The notes under the pieces are model-generated. The model was not told the DNA's origin. It saw nothing but the letters and a program-made list of their open reading frames with translations, and searched no databases. Position numbers and translations under genes: made by a program. 64,000 bases of DNA from Rudanella paleaurantiibacter. GTDB lineage: Bacteria; Bacteroidota; Bacteroidia; Cytophagales; Spirosomataceae. The DNA lies in assembly GCF_009184635.1 (NCBI RefSeq), contig NZ_WELI01000003.1:124001-188000 (forward strand), given 5' to 3'. The number at the start of each line of letters is the position of its first letter. Position 1 is the first letter of the stretch. Shown in pieces: positions 61,149 through 64,000 of the stretch.

Positions 61149-61319
61149 ATGAAAAAAGTATGGATGGGCCTCGCCCTGCTCACTACCCTATCGACCGTAG
61201 CGATGGCCGGACCGGCCTTCAAAGGCAAAAAAGCGAAGGCAAGAGCCAAAGCGAAAAGCGAACACTGCGAAAAGATGGGCTCGTCGAGCTGCTGCATGAA
61301 GAAAAAAGCACAGGTTTAA
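61149..61319 (+). CDS. Small exported Lys-rich, Cys-containing peptide
   Basis: The 56-residue product has a signal peptide (MKKVWMGLALLTTLSTVAMA) and leaves a mature peptide of about 36 residues. That peptide is very rich in Lys and Ala (KGKKAKARAKAKSEHCEK), followed by a cysteine cluster (SSSCCMKK). A CXnCC pattern could bind metal. It has a start ATG at 61149 and an unusually strong terminator right after its stop, which supports it being a real gene. Confidence 0.65.
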   Translation: MKKVWMGLALLTTLSTVAMAGPAFKGKKAKARAKAKSEHCEKMGSSSCCMKKKAQV

Positions 61320-61339
61320 TGTCACTGTCTTGAATGAAT

Positions 61340-61388
61340 CTGGCGCGCCGGGTAGAGTTATCTCTGCCTGGCGCGCCAGGTTTTTTTT
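61340..61388 (+). terminator. Strong terminator after the small Lys-rich peptide gene
   Basis: CTGGCGCGCC (61340-61349) pairs perfectly with GGCGCGCCAG (61370-61379), with a 20-nt loop and eight T residues after. Confidence 0.9.
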
Positions 61389-61440
61389 GTGGTAGATTCG
61401 TGCGAATTTTGGCGATTCGTTTGCTTCTCGGCTCTACCTC

Positions 61441-62235
61441 ATGCAACAATATCACGATTTACTGCGGCACATTCTGGCCAACGGAACCCGCAAAACCGAC
61501 CGGACGGGCACCGGTACTATCAGCGTTTTTGGGTATCAGATGCGGTTCGATCTACGGGAGGGTTTCCCCCTGCTGACCACCAAAAAAGTGCATACCAAGT
61601 CGATTATTCACGAATTGCTGTGGTTCATTAAGGGCGAGACGAATATTAAGTACCTGAAAGATAATGGCGTTAGTATCTGGGATGAATGGGCCGACGAAAA
61701 CGGCGACCTTGGCCCCGTTTACGGCAAACAGTGGCGAAGCTGGGCCGCTACCGACGGGCGGGTGATTGATCAGTTACAGGACGTGCTGAATCAACTCAAA
61801 CGTTCTCCCGATTCGCGCCGGATGATGGTCTCGGCCTGGAATCCGGCCGATGTGCCTAACATGGCCCTCCCCCCCTGTCATGCCCTGTTTCAGTTCTATG
61901 TAGCCGATGGTAAGCTCTCGTGCCAGTTGTATCAGCGCAGTGCCGACGTGTTTCTGGGTGTGCCGTTCAACATTGCCTCATACGCCCTACTCACCATGAT
62001 GGTAGCGCAGGAATGCGGTTACGAAGCTCATGAGTTTATCTGGACCGGGGGCGATACCCACCTGTACCTCAACCACCTAGAACAGGTAGAAACCCAACTT
62101 GCCCGCGAGTTCCGGCCGTTGCCTACCATGCGCCTGAACCCGGCCGTAACGTCGATTTTTGATTTTACGTACGCCGATTTCACTCTCGAAAACTACAACC
62201 CTCATCCCGCCATTAAAGCACCGGTAGCTATTTAA
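61441..62235 (+). CDS. thyA: Thymidylate synthase
   Basis: The 264-residue enzyme (same length as E. coli ThyA) methylates dUMP to dTMP with methylenetetrahydrofolate. The nucleophile is in [14 protein letters not shown] near residue 145; the folate and dUMP contacts [14 protein letters not shown] and [20 protein letters not shown] are intact. Transcribed alone; the next gene follows after an inverted heptad repeat. Confidence 0.98.
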   Translation: MQQYHDLLRHILANGTRKTDRTGTGTISVFGYQMRFDLREGFPLLTTKKVHTKSIIHELLWFIKGETNIKYLKDNGVSIWDEWADENGDLGPVYGKQWRSWAATDGRVIDQLQDVLNQLKRSPDSRRMMVSAWNPADVPNMALPPCHALFQFYVADGKLSCQLYQRSADVFLGVPFNIASYALLTMMVAQECGYEAHEFIWTGGDTHLYLNHLEQVETQLAREFRPLPTMRLNPAVTSIFDFTYADFTLENYNPHPAIKAPVAI

Positions 62236-62240
62236 AACAA

Positions 62241-62357
62241 GCAGTGGGCAGTGGGCAGTGGCAGTAGGCAGTGGGCAGTCACTTACACACGAAGGCCCAA
62301 AAAGCACATAAGCTACTTCCAGTGCCGACTGCCACTACCTACTGCCACTACACCCTA
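62241..62357. repeat. Heptad inverted repeat K (GCAGTGG words)
   Basis: Words GCAGTGG repeat from 62241, with one 6-nt unit. The arm 62257-62274 pairs with 62332-62349 at 17 of 18 positions. It fills most of the 128-bp gap between thyA and the methyltransferase ATG. Confidence 0.9.
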
Positions 62358-62363
62358 CTTCTC

Positions 62364-63152
62364 ATGTTTGAATTTCATAAAGACCGGGCGCTTTATTTCC
62401 AGCATCAGACCCTGAACACCACCCGGTACGTGATTCCGTTTATCGAAGCCGCTACCCCGCTCAAGCCCGGCTGTCGGGTGCTCGAAGTGGGCTCAGGCGA
62501 AGGCGGTGTCCTCAAGGCATTTGTCGACCGGGGGTGCTACGGTGTGGGTGTCGAACTGGAAGAACCGAAGGTAAACGTGGCCCGCGCCATGATGGCCGAC
62601 GATATTGCCGCCGGGCGGGCGCAGTTCTTTGTCAAGAATATTTACGATACCGACGTACTGAGCGAACTGGGTGGCCCCTTCGACCTCATTGTGCTGAAAG
62701 ACGTGATCGAGCACATTTACGATCAGGAGAAATGCCTGGCGTTGCTCAAGACGTTTCTGAAACCGGGCGGCTCCATTTATTTCGGGTTTCCACCCTGGCA
62801 AATGCCGTTTGGCGGGCATCAGCAGATTCTGCACAGCAAGTTCCTGTCGAAGTTACCCTACTTTCACCTGTTACCCATGCCCCTGTACGTGGGCATTCTG
62901 AAGGCCTTTGGCGAACGCCCAAAAGGGCTAATCGAAATCAAGGAAACGGGCATTTCGATTGAGCGTTTCGAGCGGATTACCCGCCGGACCGGCTACCGGA
63001 TTACGAACAAAAAGCACTACCTCATCAATCCGATTTACGAGTTCAAGTTCAAGCTGAAGCCCCGCGAGCAGTACCCAATCATCAGCAAAATCCCGTATCT
63101 GCGCGATTTTGTCACGACCTGCGTGTACTACTTGATTACACCTAGGGTGTGA
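62364..63152 (+). CDS. Class I SAM-dependent methyltransferase
   Basis: The 262-residue product has the SAM-binding motif I VLEVGSGEGGVLKAFVDRG near residue 37, the acidic GVELEE after it, and motif IV in FDLIVLKDVIEHI. An N-terminal opening of MFEFHKDRALYFQHQTLNT and a C-terminal hydrophobic tail (LRDFVTTCVYYLI) suggest a membrane-near or small-molecule methyltransferase. The substrate is unknown. The ATG at 62364 is preferred because the upstream frame lies inside the heptad repeat. Confidence 0.88.
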   Translation: MFEFHKDRALYFQHQTLNTTRYVIPFIEAATPLKPGCRVLEVGSGEGGVLKAFVDRGCYGVGVELEEPKVNVARAMMADDIAAGRAQFFVKNIYDTDVLSELGGPFDLIVLKDVIEHIYDQEKCLALLKTFLKPGGSIYFGFPPWQMPFGGHQQILHSKFLSKLPYFHLLPMPLYVGILKAFGERPKGLIEIKETGISIERFERITRRTGYRITNKKHYLINPIYEFKFKLKPREQYPIISKIPYLRDFVTTCVYYLITPRV

Positions 63153-63161
63153 GGTAACTAC

Positions 63162-63305
63162 CGGACCACCCCCCGGCCCCCTCCTGAACTCAGGAGGGGG
63201 TGATGAAAACGTCAATCTTGACTAACTAATGGGATTGAAATGAGACGTAGCATGACTGTTACACCTCCCCCTCCTGAACTCAGGAGGGGGCCGGGGGGTG
63301 GTCCG
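63162..63305. repeat. CCCCCTCCTGA inverted repeat L
   Basis: Two copies of a roughly 39-nt unit face each other at 63162-63200 and about 63267-63305. Each contains its own CCCCCTCC...GGAGGGGG hairpin. The outer CGGACCACCCCCCGG is matched by CCGGGGGGTGGTCCG. It lies between two convergent genes, so it could end both transcripts. Confidence 0.92.
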
Positions 63306-63309
63306 AGAT

Positions 63310-63609
63310 CTATTGGCTCTGCTGAAGCCGTTGGTACTCGCGCTCAATGGGGTCTGAGCCGTTGCCCTGCCAGTATACAGACAGGTAATGAGACACAAGA
63401 CCAATCCCCCACCCAAATGTCATAAACACCGGCCATGGAAAGCGGCCAATCCGGCGGTCGACAAAAAATGTCAGGGCCAGATAAATAGTCCAAACAGCAG
63501 CATTGATCAATACGTAGGTACGGAGGTGTTGTTTGAACTCAACTCGTTTTTTTGCTTGTTCCCACAAGTACGGGTTACGGTTGGCAGGTGTGTTAGGAGT
63601 CGGTTGCAT
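63310..63609 (-). CDS. 2TM-domain protein
   Basis: The 99-residue product has the PF13239-like two-helix 2TM fold: a basic N-terminal helix (YLWEQAKKRVEFKQHLRTY), a first membrane helix (VLINAAVWTIYLALTFFV, about 33-50), the W/P-rich linker RRIGRFPWPVF, and a second helix (TFGWGIGLVSHYLSVYW). The C-terminal EREYQRL helix is also typical. Such domains occur alone or attached to kinases or regulators in Bacteroidota; function uncertain. Confidence 0.88.
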   Translation of the reverse strand: MQPTPNTPANRNPYLWEQAKKRVEFKQHLRTYVLINAAVWTIYLALTFFVDRRIGRFPWPVFMTFGWGIGLVSHYLSVYWQGNGSDPIEREYQRLQQSQ

Positions 63610-63772
63610 GACGAGATTAGCAGTGCGTTGGTTGATGAGTCAAAGGTAAAGTACCTCTCAGCCGGGGCCTTTTACTTTCCGACAAACTCCCCCCTGTGCG
63701 GGATAAACCCCCTTTTTTCTGGAGTAGACTCCCGCATCCAAACCCATACGCTCGAAACACAACGAACCTCCC

Positions 63773-64000
63773 ATGAACACCTGGCTTGGTAAATACCTTA
63801 TTATCATCGGGGCCGCACTCCTGGTTGTGGGTGCGGTGGTCTACTTTGTAGGCGACCGGTGGCCTACGTGGTTAATTCCCGGCCGGTTGCCGGGCGACAT
63901 TCGGATCGAAGGCAAAAACGGCGGGGGATTTTACTTTCCGGTTGTCACCTGCATTGTGGCCAGTATTTTGCTCAACCTGCTTATTTCGCTCATCCGTCGA
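63773..64000 (+). CDS. DUF2905-family small membrane protein (partial)
   Basis: The reading frame from the ATG at 63773 runs to the window edge without a stop, giving 76 residues. It begins MNTWLGKYLIIIGAALLVVG and has a second helix near VVTCIVASILLNLLISLI. The order of membrane helix, WLIPGRLPGDIRIEG and second helix matches the small DUF2905 family, so only a few C-terminal residues are probably missing. No function is known. Confidence 0.85.
   Translation, partial: MNTWLGKYLIIIGAALLVVGAVVYFVGDRWPTWLIPGRLPGDIRIEGKNGGGFYFPVVTCIVASILLNLLISLIRR

Overview
The window is chromosomal DNA of a Bacteroidota bacterium, most likely a Cytophagales/Spirosomataceae relative (Spirosoma, Rudanella or Fibrella-like). 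This is inferred from the moderately high GC, the absence of strong Shine-Dalgarno sequences, Bacteroidota-type promoters (TTG...TAnnTTTG), the many lipoproteins and fasciclin, parallel beta-helix and LytTR proteins, and the mitochondrial-type aconitase. No prophage, plasmid backbone, CRISPR array or rRNA was seen. The genus is inference only.

Layout. 0.4-7.3 kb: a minus-strand run of six exported-protein genes (WG repeats, TlpA-like thioredoxin, repeat proteins, beta-helix). 7.5-10 kb: a HisKA_2 histidine kinase with its LytTR regulator. 10-20 kb: aconitase, tRNA-Glu, an M14 peptidase, a universal stress protein, a DinB-fold protein and polA. 20-29.9 kb: two fasciclin lipoproteins, a Xer recombinase, an esterase, a collagen-like lipoprotein, and a beta-helix/dihaem cytochrome pair. 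29.9-34.8 kb: GH16 glucanase, SnoaL-like protein, two tandem AraC regulators, cupin and esterase. 34.9-40.8 kb: a plus-strand cluster of a COG4947-type esterase, a DinB-fold protein, a RimK-like ATP-grasp with a Lys/Ala/Pro tail, a YbdK/GCS2 carboxylate-amine ligase, a class I glutamine amidotransferase and a second ATP-grasp-like enzyme. It looks like a pathway for a small peptide or amide whose product cannot be read from sequence. 40.9-51 kb: putative barrel protein, class III aminotransferase, haem-binding dehydrogenase, tex, NlpC/P60 lipoprotein, a REP-associated Y1 transposase with its own repeats, a GIY-YIG protein and tRNA-Ala. 51-64 kb: NarL-type two-component pair, 1-Cys peroxiredoxin, GH25 lysozyme, pgi, two paralogous barrel proteins, siroheme synthase domain, OsmC, thyA, a methyltransferase and small membrane proteins.

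The most unusual content lies between genes. At least nine intergenic spots carry arrays of degenerate 7-nt words. Eight of them are folded as inverted repeats, and the word differs between spots (GAAAAAG, ATTAGAC, AATGnnn, GTTTAnn, GCAGTGG and others). Three further elements share the palindromic core CTTCGACAGGCTCAG, and their arms change in a base-pair-compensated way. A GTAGAGACG element supplies the stop codons of both genes that converge on it. The heptad arrays and the amide-ligase cluster are the best candidates for something not well described.
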